Below, one piece after another: positions 7,621 through 15,576 of a DNA stretch of 23,822 nucleotides. Location: contig PUKG01000192.1 in NCBI GenBank assembly GCA_003550445.1, positions 1 to 23,822 on the forward strand, given 5' to 3'. The notes beneath the pieces were generated by a model, which was not told where the DNA came from, did not search any database, and saw only the letters and a list, made by a program, of their open reading frames with translations. Source of the DNA: Halobacteroidaceae bacterium (GTDB taxonomy: Bacteria; Bacillota; Halanaerobiia; B1SED10-174). How positions within the stretch are numbered: position 1 is the stretch's first letter; each line of letters starts with the position of its first letter. A program made the translations under genes and the position numbers.

Positions 7621-9627
7621 ATGGCAAATCTGGCATTGGGAATTGACACAGGGGGAACTTTCACTGACGGAGTAATCTGGGAACTTGATAAAAGAAAGAT
7701 CCTCTGCAAGACCAAGGTAGTCACTACAAGACATGATTTGCACCTGGCTATTGATAATTGCCTGCAGGGGCTTTTAGATCAATGGCCAGAGGGATATGAT
7801 TTAAAGGAAATCAAAATGATTTCGTTATCCACTACCCTGGCAACCAATGCCATTGTTGAAGGGCAGGGAGCTGAGGTCGGGCTAATTCAAATTGGATTTG
7901 CCCCCGATGGCCCCCTGCCCACCCCCCATCATGCAAGTATTAAGGGGGGCTGTAATGTTCGGGGAAGAATTACCAGGGAAGTTGATTTGCAGGAAGCAAA
8001 AGAGGCAGTGAAATCCCTGGAAGGAAAAGTAGAAGCTTTTGCTGTTTCTGGATACATGAGCGTCAGGAATCCTAAACAGGAAATCCAGGTTGCTCGTTTA
8101 ATATCCGAGATTACTGGATGCCCAGTGGTTAGCGGGCATCAGCTTTCTTCAGACCTGGGCTTTCGGGAACGAACGGTAACAGCAGTTTTTAATGCCCGGC
8201 TTATTTCCCTGATTACAAATCTTATTGATGCAGTAAGAGAGAATATAGAAGCCAGGGGGATTAATGCTCCTTTAATGGTTGTAAAGGGAGACGGGACACT
8301 TATCAGTGAAAAAGTTGCCAGGGAGCGCCCTGTAGAGACCCTTCTTTCTGGTCCGGCAGCAAGCATTATTGGCGCCATGGCCTTAACCGGGCTGGAAGAG
8401 GGTGTAGTTGTAGATATGGGAGGGACCACTACTGATATCGCAACTCTACAGGAAGGGCGCCCCGCCCTTAATTACAAAGGGGCCCGGGTCGGAGGATGGA
8501 TGACAAGGGTTAAAGCTGCTGATATTACCACAGTGGGTCTCGGGGGAGATAGCCTGATAAAGGTTTCCAGTTCGGGAGACCTTTCTATTGGGCCCCAGCG
8601 GGTTTTTCCTCTTGCCTGGGCTGCGGATAAGTATCCTCATCTCCTTGAGGAATTGGAGGAAATCTGGGAAGAAATTTTCTTTCCCCTGGAAAATCAGCCC
8701 ACAACCATCCTGGTTCACATTAAGGATCCCGTAAATCTTGAGCTCAGCCCTACAGAAACCATGTTACTCGAATTAATAAAGGAAAAACCCCATACCCTTT
8801 TTCATTTAAGTAGACTGCTAAAAAAGGATCCGGAAATTATTCCCTGGCAAAGACTTGTTAATGTTGGGTCCCTTCACCGTGCCTCCCTTACTCCAACTGA
8901 TCTTTTGCATGTTTCGGGTGAATTCAACCGCTGGAATACGGAAGCGGCCAGGATTGGGATTGATATAATGGCCCGGAGGATGTCCAGAAATAGCCAGGAC
9001 TTTGTTGAAGCAGTTCTGGAAAAGATTTACTTCAGGGTTTCGGCTCTTCTTGTTGAAGTCCTATCTGGTTTCCGGGAGGAAAACCTCACCCTTGAGGATA
9101 GAGGGACCGATTTCTTCTTACAGAAAATTTTTGCCAAAGAAACAGAGGAAAAAAAGTTGATTGATTTTTCCACCCGGGTTAATGTTCCTTTGATTGCTGT
9201 TGGAGCGCCGGTAAAGGCTTACTTCCCCCAGATAGCCGAAAGGCTTAATGCCCCACTCCGGCTTCCGGAAGCAGCCGAAGTAGCAAATGCCGTGGGAACT
9301 GTAAGCGGCAAGGTGATCGAGCGAATCCAGGTTACCGTAAAGCCTGGCGAACACGGGGGATATCTTGTGTATATTCCCGGCGGTCGCGAGGGGTTCTTGG
9401 AAATGGAGGAAGCCGTTCAATATGGACGGAAAATAGGGAGAGAGAACGTATATAAAAAAGCAAAAGACTCGGGGGCTTCAGATATTGAAATAATTGAGCA
9501 CCGAGAAGATAAATTCACCAATCTGTACGGTTTTGTTCCTGAGGGGGAAGAGGAACAAATCCGCCTCTTTATTGAGACAATTATTGAATTTTCCGCTGTT
9601 GGCAGACCGTGGGGTGAGGGAAATTAA
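7621..9627 (+). CDS. Hydantoinase-A/oxoprolinase-like ASKHA ATPase
   Basis: A 668-residue protein of the HyuA family. It has the N-terminal phosphate-binding loop GIDTGGTFTDG (7-17), a long insertion domain and the second ATPase loop VVDMGGTTTDI (263-273), the actin/Hsp70-type nucleotide fold. Length is usual for HyuA. True hydantoinases and acetophenone-type carboxylases also need a HyuB partner, and none is encoded here. Only four scattered cysteines are present (29, 47, 111, 167) and no iron-sulfur motif, so it is not a standard RamA or RACo corrinoid activator, although it shares their ATPase fold. Its place between the methyltransferases and the THF methyltransferase suggests ATP-dependent help to the corrinoid protein. 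That role is inference. The ATG has GAGGAGG upstream. Confidence 0.85.
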   Translation: MANLALGIDTGGTFTDGVIWELDKRKILCKTKVVTTRHDLHLAIDNCLQGLLDQWPEGYDLKEIKMISLSTTLATNAIVEGQGAEVGLIQIGFAPDGPLPTPHHASIKGGCNVRGRITREVDLQEAKEAVKSLEGKVEAFAVSGYMSVRNPKQEIQVARLISEITGCPVVSGHQLSSDLGFRERTVTAVFNARLISLITNLIDAVRENIEARGINAPLMVVKGDGTLISEKVARERPVETLLSGPAASIIGAMALTGLEEGVVVDMGGTTTDIATLQEGRPALNYKGARVGGWMTRVKAADITTVGLGGDSLIKVSSSGDLSIGPQRVFPLAWAADKYPHLLEELEEIWEEIFFPLENQPTTILVHIKDPVNLELSPTETMLLELIKEKPHTLFHLSRLLKKDPEIIPWQRLVNVGSLHRASLTPTDLLHVSGEFNRWNTEAARIGIDIMARRMSRNSQDFVEAVLEKIYFRVSALLVEVLSGFREENLTLEDRGTDFFLQKIFAKETEEKKLIDFSTRVNVPLIAVGAPVKAYFPQIAERLNAPLRLPEAAEVANAVGTVSGKVIERIQVTVKPGEHGGYLVYIPGGREGFLEMEEAVQYGRKIGRENVYKKAKDSGASDIEIIEHREDKFTNLYGFVPEGEEEQIRLFIETIIEFSAVGRPWGEGN

Positions 9628-10273
9628 TAAGATAATTGCCTGCTCAACGGTAAAAACTGAGATCCAGGCTTTTGCTCCAGATGATCTGGAAATGGAGTTT
9701 CTGGAATATGGGTTGCATAGGCACCCCCATAACCTGCAAAAAACACTTCAGGAAAAAGTTGATGAGAATTCTGGTCCCTGGGATTACCTTCTCCTGGGCT
9801 ATGGGCTTTGCAGCCATGGGACCCTGGGTTTAAAAAGTAAAACCAAAAAACTGGTAATCCCAAAAGCCCATGATTGTATAGCTCTTTTACTGGGATCTCG
9901 AGAAAGATATACCGAGGAGTTTTTCAAACAACCCGGGACCATTTATTTAAGCCGAGGATGGATTGAGCACGGAGGAGACCCCTTAACCCAGTTTGAGGAT
10001 TATAAAGAAAGAGTTGGGGAAGAAAATGCCCGTTGGGCCATGGAGGTAGAATATAAAAACTATAAAAGACTTGTTTTTGTTAAGACTCCGGGAACTGGGA
10101 ACCCAGAAAAATATATAGATTACTCCCGCAGGGTCGCAGAATTTTTGGGTCTTGATTTGATAATTACGGAGGGTTCAGCAGAGCTTTTGAGAAAACTTGT
10201 TGTGGGCCAATGGGATAAAGATTTCCTCATTGTAGAACCGGGGAGAATGGTTTTGAGAGAAAACCTTTTTTAA
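9614..10273 (+). CDS. DUF1638 protein
   Basis: A protein of about 219 residues that I recognise as DUF1638 from KIIACSTVK near the N-terminus, LLLGYGLCSHG, and KAHDCIALLLGSRERY. The cysteines and histidine in these three motifs could bind a metal or cofactor. The frame is open further upstream, to an ATG at 9494 deep inside the ATPase gene. Family start position and length instead favour the GTG at 9614, which overlaps the ATPase stop by 14 bases. No good ribosome site is visible there, so translation is probably coupled to the ATPase gene. The biochemical function is unknown to me. Tight coupling to the ASKHA ATPase suggests that the two proteins act together. Confidence 0.78.
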   Translation: MREINKIIACSTVKTEIQAFAPDDLEMEFLEYGLHRHPHNLQKTLQEKVDENSGPWDYLLLGYGLCSHGTLGLKSKTKKLVIPKAHDCIALLLGSRERYTEEFFKQPGTIYLSRGWIEHGGDPLTQFEDYKERVGEENARWAMEVEYKNYKRLVFVKTPGTGNPEKYIDYSRRVAEFLGLDLIITEGSAELLRKLVVGQWDKDFLIVEPGRMVLRENLF

Positions 10274-10280
10274 CCTTTCA

Positions 10281-10323
10281 AAGGAGGTGAAATCATTGCC
10301 GGAAACTCCGGCAATGAGTAAAA
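10281..10323 (+). promoter_or_regulatory. Ribosome site and hairpin ahead of the mtgA-like gene
   Basis: A strong ribosome site, AAGGAGGTGA (10281-10290), lies about 34 bases before the ATG at 10324, too far for direct use. Between them is a perfect hairpin, ATTGCCGG (10295-10302), loop AAACT, CCGGCAAT (10308-10315). Folding it would shorten the gap. A second possibility is initiation at the TTG at 10296, 8 bases after GGAGG, giving a 17-codon peptide (10296-10349) that overlaps the gene start and could couple translation. Confidence 0.5.
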
Positions 10324-11121
10324 ATGATTATTATTGGAGAACTGATTAATTCAACCAGAAAAGTAATGCGGGAAGCTATGAAGGAAGGCAATGTAGATTA
10401 TATTCAGGATATTGCAAAAAAGCAGGATGAAGGTGGAGCGGACTATATTGATGTAAATGCTGGTGCTTTTGTCCAGCAGGAAACCAAGTATCTGCTCTGG
10501 CTGGTGGAAAAAGTCCAGGAAGTTGTAGATAAACCACTGACCCTTGATAGCCCAAGTCCCGAAGCATTGGAAGCGGCAATCAAGACCCACCGGGGAACTC
10601 CCATGATTAATTCAATAACTGCAGAAAAGGAACGTTATGGGAAAATTATGCCCCTGGTAAGGGAGTACAATGCTAAGGTTATCGGCTTATGCATGGATGA
10701 TAAAGGAATGCCCGAAACAGCCGAAGAGAGGTTAAATATTGCAGAAAAGCTTCTGAATGATCTGGACCGGGATGGAGTGCCCCTGGAAAATGTTTTCCTG
10801 GATCCCCTGATCAAACCCATTGCAGTTAACGGGGAATATGGTATGCAGGCCCTTGACACCATTGAAGGGATAACTCGATTGGGAACTGGAGCTCACATTA
10901 CCTGTGGTTTGAGTAACATCTCCTATGGGCTCCCCAGCAGGGCGCTTTTAAACCAGGCCTTTATTGTCCTGGCCATGGGAAGAGGGCTGGATTCTGCAAT
11001 TATTGATCCACTGGATAATAACCTGGTTAGTCTGGTCCTGGCCGCGGAAGTTCTCCTCAACAGGGATCCTTATGGAACCAATTATATCAAAGCATCCCGG
11101 GAGGGTAAGCTGGCCAAATAA
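10324..11121 (+). CDS. mtgA: Methyltetrahydrofolate:corrinoid methyltransferase
   Basis: A 265-residue pterin-binding TIM-barrel protein of the AcsE/MtgA type. It exchanges the methyl group between the corrinoid protein and tetrahydrofolate. Pterin-site residues known from AcsE are present: Asp75 (in LTLDSPSP), Asn96 (in INSITAE), Asp160 (in FLDPLIKP) and an Asn at 198 (in GLSNISYG). DVNAG (43-47) is also typical. This numbering fits only if the start is the ATG at 10324; an in-frame TGA lies close upstream. In this operon the direction is probably corrinoid to THF, feeding methyl-THF to MetFV. The symbol rests on family and context, since mtgA was named for glycine betaine systems and the substrate here is unknown. 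Confidence 0.92.
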   Translation: MIIIGELINSTRKVMREAMKEGNVDYIQDIAKKQDEGGADYIDVNAGAFVQQETKYLLWLVEKVQEVVDKPLTLDSPSPEALEAAIKTHRGTPMINSITAEKERYGKIMPLVREYNAKVIGLCMDDKGMPETAEERLNIAEKLLNDLDRDGVPLENVFLDPLIKPIAVNGEYGMQALDTIEGITRLGTGAHITCGLSNISYGLPSRALLNQAFIVLAMGRGLDSAIIDPLDNNLVSLVLAAEVLLNRDPYGTNYIKASREGKLAK

Positions 11122-11151
11122 GCGAGTAAACGAGGCCTAAGGAGGAGAAAA

Positions 11152-12210
11152 ATGAGCAGAATTGCGGTGATTGGTGGCGGAATTGCCGGAACAACAGCAG
11201 CCGTTGAGCTTGCCCAGGCTGGCAATAAAGTCACTTTAATTGAAAAAACGGATTCTCTGGGCGGAAATATAAAAGAATACGGTTGTAAAGCTGTAGATAA
11301 GTGTATTAAATGCAACCTTTGTCTTGTTGACGAAACTATTATTGCTGCCCAAAACTCACCTGAAATTGAGATAATTTACCAGGGCAGGGTAAATGACTTA
11401 ACCGGAAAACCGGGGAATTACAATCTTACAGTGGAAAAAGATGGAGACTTTGTTAATTTAGAAAAAATTGAATCAATTGTTTTGGCAACGGGGTTTGTTA
11501 AATGGTCAGACCTGGAGTCGGGAACCCCAGAATTTTCTGATGACAAAAGAGTAATCTGGGCGAGCCAGTTAGAAGAATTAATGAGGAATCGTTCTGACCA
11601 CGGCAATCCTGAAAATATCTTGGGTTTTGATGCAAAACCCGGGTCTGTGGCTTTTATCCAGTGCAACGGGTCCCGCAGTATCCAGGAAAAAGCAAGGTAT
11701 TGTTCAAAAATTTGCTGCGGATATTCTTTCAGGATGGCCCGGGTTTTAAAGCATTTTTACCCGGAACTGGAGGCAACCATCTTTTTCATTGACCTGCAGG
11801 AAGCAGGTTATTTCCTCGATGTTAATTTTTCCGAGTTAGATAAGGCCGGTATCAATTACGTGAATTGCAAACCAATTGATGTTAGTAAAACGGATGACCA
11901 AATTCGGATCCTTTATGAGAACCAACAGGAAAGTGCAATGGAAGCCCGGGATTTTGACCTCCTTGTTCTCTCTGAAGGTTTACACCCAAATTCGGATAAT
12001 GAACGCTGGTCAATGCTTTTTAACCTGCAATTGGATGCCTACGGTTTCCTTTACCCCCTTGTAGACGAAGAAGAAACAGGTATTTTTCTGGCGGGTTCAA
12101 TAAAGGGACCAAGAGATATTGCTGCAACAATTAGTGATGGGAAGAAAACGGCTTATAGGCTACTAAAACAAAAGCAATTATGTGAATCAGGGGGGTGGGA
12201 AGATGTATGA
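11152..12210 (+). CDS. Short HdrA-like FAD protein (QmoA-like)
   Basis: A 352-residue flavoprotein resembling the FAD core of HdrA. The FAD loop is VIGGGIAG (7-13), followed by a cysteine group (C45, C51, C54, C57). The HdrA-type cluster site follows: IQCNGS (C171) and YCSKICC (C184, C188, C189). A second nucleotide-site motif, FLAGSIKGPRDI, lies near the C-terminus. It lacks the C-terminal ferredoxin domain of full HdrA, but the next gene supplies one. It should pass electrons between flavin and iron-sulfur clusters in the soluble complex built around MetFV. The ATG follows an AAGGAGGAG ribosome site. QmoA is the closest architectural match I can name. Confidence 0.85.
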   Translation: MSRIAVIGGGIAGTTAAVELAQAGNKVTLIEKTDSLGGNIKEYGCKAVDKCIKCNLCLVDETIIAAQNSPEIEIIYQGRVNDLTGKPGNYNLTVEKDGDFVNLEKIESIVLATGFVKWSDLESGTPEFSDDKRVIWASQLEELMRNRSDHGNPENILGFDAKPGSVAFIQCNGSRSIQEKARYCSKICCGYSFRMARVLKHFYPELEATIFFIDLQEAGYFLDVNFSELDKAGINYVNCKPIDVSKTDDQIRILYENQQESAMEARDFDLLVLSEGLHPNSDNERWSMLFNLQLDAYGFLYPLVDEEETGIFLAGSIKGPRDIAATISDGKKTAYRLLKQKQLCESGGWEDV

Positions 12211-13543
12211 TGTTATTTTTATAGGAAAACCGGTGGAAACACCCTCCCTCAAACAAATGCAAATTGATCCGGAAAAGTTGTTACGATGTAAGGGGAAAGT
12301 TGGGGATTTTTCCCTTCGTTTCCGGGAAAATGGAGGGGTAAAGGAAGAAAAAACCCGTGCTATTATTGTAAACACCCCTCATTTGCAGGAAGAAAGCCTT
12401 CCGAATTTTCCTAACTTTTCTGAGGATTTAAACCCTGAAGGAGAAGGAGATTTAATTTTTATCCAGGATTGGGAGGAAATTGCTTCAGCTTTTGTTAATG
12501 GAATTGGGCTGGGAAAAGCTCTAAAGGCAGCCAAGGAAAATCCTTCCCGACAGATCTATTATTTTTATAGATCTCTCCGTTTCACCGAGGGAACGGACAA
12601 CCTTTACGAAGAAGCAAGGCGGGCCGGAGTTGCCTTTTTCCGTTATGAAGAAGGAAAATTAAAAATTCCAGGACCAAATAAGATCTCCTACACTCGAGGT
12701 GGAGTATCAATGGAAATAGAGGGGAAAATTTACTCAGCTCCCCTTTTAAAACCTGATCCCGCCCTGGAAAAACTGTCTCGAAGCTTAAGGATAATCCCCA
12801 GTGAAGAAGGCTATTTGCAGACAGAAAATGTTTCCCTTGCTCCAACCTTAACCGGCCGCCGGGGAGTTTATGCAATTGGAGGGGCTCGAAGCCCTAACGG
12901 ACTTGCCGGTTTTCGGGATGAAGTTGAGTTCACCCTGGAGGAAATTGAAACCCTAAAAAATAACCTGAAGCCCCTTGTTGAAGAAGACCGTGAGGTTGAT
13001 GACCGGAAATGTATTTTGTGCTATACCTGTTACAGGGTATGCCCCCATGCAGCTCTGGAGGAAAGTACTGAAGAAGATTCCATGGAGGTTCTAAAGGAGG
13101 CCTGTTGGGGATGTAATGCCTGTATTTCCCACTGTCCCGCAGGAGCAATTTCCATTTCCCAAGAGGAAGAGGATGAACTATCCAGGGGTTTGAAGGTTTT
13201 TATGTGTGAAAATTCAGCAGAAACTGCCAGGAAGAAAATGCCCCAGGAAAACCTGGAAGGCTTTATAAGTCGGGAAATTCCCTGTTCCTGCAGTGTGAAA
13301 AAAGAAGATATTTATAACTGGTTACAGGGCCCTGAAGATAGAGTGCTTATACTGGGTTGTTTTGAAGAATCCTGTAAACACCTGGAAGGAGATCAGCGGG
13401 GACAGAGAATTGTTGACGAGGTAAATGAAACCCTTTCCAGCCTTGATCTTGGTGAAGATAGGGTCAGGTTTGAAAGATTATCTCCTCCCATGGAAAAAGA
13501 CCTGGCAGAACTTCTTAACAGGTGGAGGGAGGGACAGCTATGA
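12203..13543 (+). CDS. Iron-sulfur protein: HdrA C-terminal half, two-cluster ferredoxin and MvhD-like tail
   Basis: A 446-residue protein. Residues 1-260 resemble a flavoprotein half of HdrA but lack an intact GxGxxG loop. A two-[4Fe-4S] ferredoxin follows (C270, 273, 276, 280 and C301, 304, 307, 311). The C-terminus (about 330-446) looks like a diverged MvhD: MCENSAE (C335), PCSCS (C361, C363), LGCFEESCKH (C386, C391). I start it at the ATG at 12203 behind GGGGGTGGGAAG, overlapping the previous gene by 8 bases; a GTG at 12182 is also in frame. With the previous gene it looks like HdrA-MvhD cut in two, or a reduced QmoA/QmoB pair, probably forming one electron-transfer unit. Confidence 0.78.
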   Translation: MYDVIFIGKPVETPSLKQMQIDPEKLLRCKGKVGDFSLRFRENGGVKEEKTRAIIVNTPHLQEESLPNFPNFSEDLNPEGEGDLIFIQDWEEIASAFVNGIGLGKALKAAKENPSRQIYYFYRSLRFTEGTDNLYEEARRAGVAFFRYEEGKLKIPGPNKISYTRGGVSMEIEGKIYSAPLLKPDPALEKLSRSLRIIPSEEGYLQTENVSLAPTLTGRRGVYAIGGARSPNGLAGFRDEVEFTLEEIETLKNNLKPLVEEDREVDDRKCILCYTCYRVCPHAALEESTEEDSMEVLKEACWGCNACISHCPAGAISISQEEEDELSRGLKVFMCENSAETARKKMPQENLEGFISREIPCSCSVKKEDIYNWLQGPEDRVLILGCFEESCKHLEGDQRGQRIVDEVNETLSSLDLGEDRVRFERLSPPMEKDLAELLNRWREGQL

Positions 13544-14214
13544 TTGTTGGCCAGCAGAAAAAAGCGGAAGAAATAATAAAAATGCTTGGTGAAGACTGGG
13601 ATAGCCTTTTAATTGCAGGCTGTGGGACATGTGTAACTGTAAGCCTTGCCGGAGGAGAGCGTGAGGTAGAAGCCCTGGCCAATCTTCTTAAAATATATTA
13701 TGGAAAAAAGGGAAAGAAGGTTACCATTTCTACTGATACCGTTACCCGCCAGTGCGATTTTGAATTTATTGATGACATTGGGGAAAAAATTGAAGATCAC
13801 GATGTTATCCTTTCCCTGGCATGTGGAGTTGGAGTCCAACACCTGGTAGAAAGGCACCCTCAAAAGGTTGTTTTCCCAGGCCTTAACACATCTTTTTATG
13901 GAGCAACAACCGGGGTGGGTGAATGGGCAGAGCGCTGCGTAGGTTGCGGGGAATGTATCCTTGATCGTTTTGGAGGAGTATGCCCTGTAGCGCGTTGTTC
14001 CAAGAGCCTTTTAAATGGCCCGTGTGGAGGGGCCCAGGATGGAAAATGTGAGGTTGATGACGATATCGATTGTGGGTGGGAGCTAATCTATAATCGGTTA
14101 AAAGACTTGAATTTACTGGAAAGCTTGCTGGTTTTCGAAGACCCCAAAGACTGGCAGCACTACCGGGACGGTGGACCAAGAAAACTGATTAACAAGGAGT
14201 ATTACAATGAGTGA
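13540..14214 (+). CDS. metV: MetV, zinc/iron-sulfur partner of methylene-THF reductase
   Basis: A 224-residue member of the MTHFR C-terminal family (MetV). It has GCGTC (C28, C31), C72, C95 and the characteristic stretch CVGCGECILDRFGGVCPVAR from C133, followed by C153 and LLNGPCGG (C162). MetV binds MetF and links it to electron carriers in acetogens. The ATG at 13540 overlaps the previous stop as ATGA and has GGAGGGAGGG upstream; a GTG at 13522 is in frame but less likely. It overlaps metF by 8 bases, which suggests coupled translation and a 1:1 complex. Confidence 0.92.
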   Translation: MIVGQQKKAEEIIKMLGEDWDSLLIAGCGTCVTVSLAGGEREVEALANLLKIYYGKKGKKVTISTDTVTRQCDFEFIDDIGEKIEDHDVILSLACGVGVQHLVERHPQKVVFPGLNTSFYGATTGVGEWAERCVGCGECILDRFGGVCPVARCSKSLLNGPCGGAQDGKCEVDDDIDCGWELIYNRLKDLNLLESLLVFEDPKDWQHYRDGGPRKLINKEYYNE

Positions 14215-15130
14215 ACCAATGTCTTTACTACAGAAAAAACTTGAAGCGGGCCACTTTGTAGTTTGCAGTGAACTTGGTCCTCCCATTGGAGCCAATGTAG
14301 ATTTTATCAAGAAAAAGGCCCGCAAGCTTGTTGGTTATGTGGATGGGGTCAATGTAACCGACAACCAGACGGCAATTGTTAGAATGTCGAGTATTGTGGC
14401 TGCCCATTTTGCCCGGGAAGAGGGTCTGGAAATGATTATCCAGGCCACCACAAGGGACAGAAATAGAATTGGATTACAAAGCGATATTCTGGGAGCAAGC
14501 TCCCTGGGCCTAAATAATGTTTTGTGTTTAACGGGTGATCATCAGAGCTTTGGGATGGATCCCGGATCAAAAAATGTTTTTGACCTTGATAGCGTCCAGC
14601 TTATTAGAGCAGTTCACAACATGGTTCATAAAGGAGTCCTCCTGAACGGGAAAGAGATGAAGGTGCCTCCTAAAATGTTTATCGGGGCTGCTGCAAATCC
14701 TTTTGGAGATCCTTTTGAAATGCAGATGATGAAGGTAGAAAAAAAGATTGAAGCTGGCGCTCAGTTCATCCAGACCCAGGCAATATATAACCTTGATAAA
14801 TTTGAGTACTGGATGGAAGAGGTTCGAAAAAGAGGGATTCATGAAAAAGCTTATATTATGGCCGGGATTCTTCCTGCCAAGTCAGTAAAAGCCCTGCGAA
14901 TGATGAAAACAGATGTTGCAGGGATGGATGTTCCTGACTCCCTAATCGAACGGATGGAAAAATGTGAAGATCCGGAAGAAGAAGGAGTCAAGGTAGCAAT
15001 TGAAATAATTGAGCGGGTCAGGAAGATTGAGGGGATTCGGGGGATACATTTAATGCCTGTTGGCTGGGAAAAAATAACCCCCGAGATCATCGAAAGAGCA
15101 GGCCTGTACCCCAGACCGGAGGTGGAATAA
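14207..15130 (+). CDS. metF: Methylenetetrahydrofolate reductase MetF
   Basis: A 307-residue FAD-dependent reductase interconverting 5,10-methylene-THF and 5-methyl-THF. The TIM-barrel motifs are recognisable: SELGPP near the start, VNVTDNQ, LCLTGDH (120s), FIGAAANPF and AGAQFIQTQAIYN, in the usual order and at the usual length for the MetV-linked type. It lies downstream of the MtgA-like enzyme that makes its substrate and upstream of HdrC/HdrA. The set resembles the MetFV-HdrABC-MvhD complex known from Moorella. For an organism living on methyl groups it would run in the oxidative direction; in an acetogen it could also run reductively. Confidence 0.95.
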   Translation: MSEPMSLLQKKLEAGHFVVCSELGPPIGANVDFIKKKARKLVGYVDGVNVTDNQTAIVRMSSIVAAHFAREEGLEMIIQATTRDRNRIGLQSDILGASSLGLNNVLCLTGDHQSFGMDPGSKNVFDLDSVQLIRAVHNMVHKGVLLNGKEMKVPPKMFIGAAANPFGDPFEMQMMKVEKKIEAGAQFIQTQAIYNLDKFEYWMEEVRKRGIHEKAYIMAGILPAKSVKALRMMKTDVAGMDVPDSLIERMEKCEDPEEEGVKVAIEIIERVRKIEGIRGIHLMPVGWEKITPEIIERAGLYPRPEVE

Positions 15131-15132
15131 AG

Positions 15133-15576
15133 ATGGAGGCTAATTTTAGAAAAGAGGTTGCTGAACGCCCCGGAGGGGAAAATATTTACCTCTGTTATAG
15201 CTGTGGAAGCTGTACCGCAACCTGCCCTATTAGTGAACTTGACCAGGATTTTAATCCCAGGCTAATTATCAGCAAAGTAACCATGGGACAGAAAAAGGAA
15301 GTCCTGGAAAGTAGAGAACTCTGGAAATGCATTCAATGTCACAGATGCGTGGCTCACTGTCCGCAAAATGTTAAGTTTGCAGATATTTTAAGAGTTCTCA
15401 GGGAAATTTCCGTTGAGGAAGAATACTATCCTCCGGAAATACTCCGGGATATTGAAAATGTTGACCGGGCCCTCTGGGAGTATCGGCTGCAGGTCCTTGA
15501 GGGGCATCATAACCAGAAAAAAGAATTAAAGGAAGTTATTTCAGAGCTTACCAGCGGTGGTGAAAAAGATGGCTAA
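15133..15576 (+). CDS. hdrC: HdrC-like ferredoxin subunit
   Basis: A 147-residue soluble iron-sulfur protein with two CX2CX2CX3CP motifs (C21, 24, 27, 31 and C66, 69, 72, 76), each binding a [4Fe-4S] cluster. The spacing and the LCYSCGSCTATCP and CIQCHRCVAHCP wording are those of HdrC. HdrC normally bridges HdrA to HdrB. No HdrB with its paired CCG cysteine domains is present here, so it may instead bridge HdrA to MetFV. The ATG lies 2 bases after metF with GGAGGTGG upstream. Confidence 0.9.
   Translation: MEANFRKEVAERPGGENIYLCYSCGSCTATCPISELDQDFNPRLIISKVTMGQKKEVLESRELWKCIQCHRCVAHCPQNVKFADILRVLREISVEEEYYPPEILRDIENVDRALWEYRLQVLEGHHNQKKELKEVISELTSGGEKDG

Noticed and set aside
9494..9613. Upstream ATG for the DUF1638 gene
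   Set aside because: It would overlap the ATPase gene by about 130 bases, and the extra 40 residues do not look like DUF1638. The family motif begins just after the GTG at 9614.
7621..9627. Genuine hydantoinase or acetone/acetophenone carboxylase
   Set aside because: These need a HyuB-type partner subunit, which is absent here, and the operon context is methyl transfer.
15133..15576. HdrB disguised in the HdrC-like gene or its neighbours
   Set aside because: The cysteine pattern is two plain CX2CX2CX3CP motifs. No CCG-domain pattern (CX31-39CCX35-36CX2C) was found in any protein of the operon.
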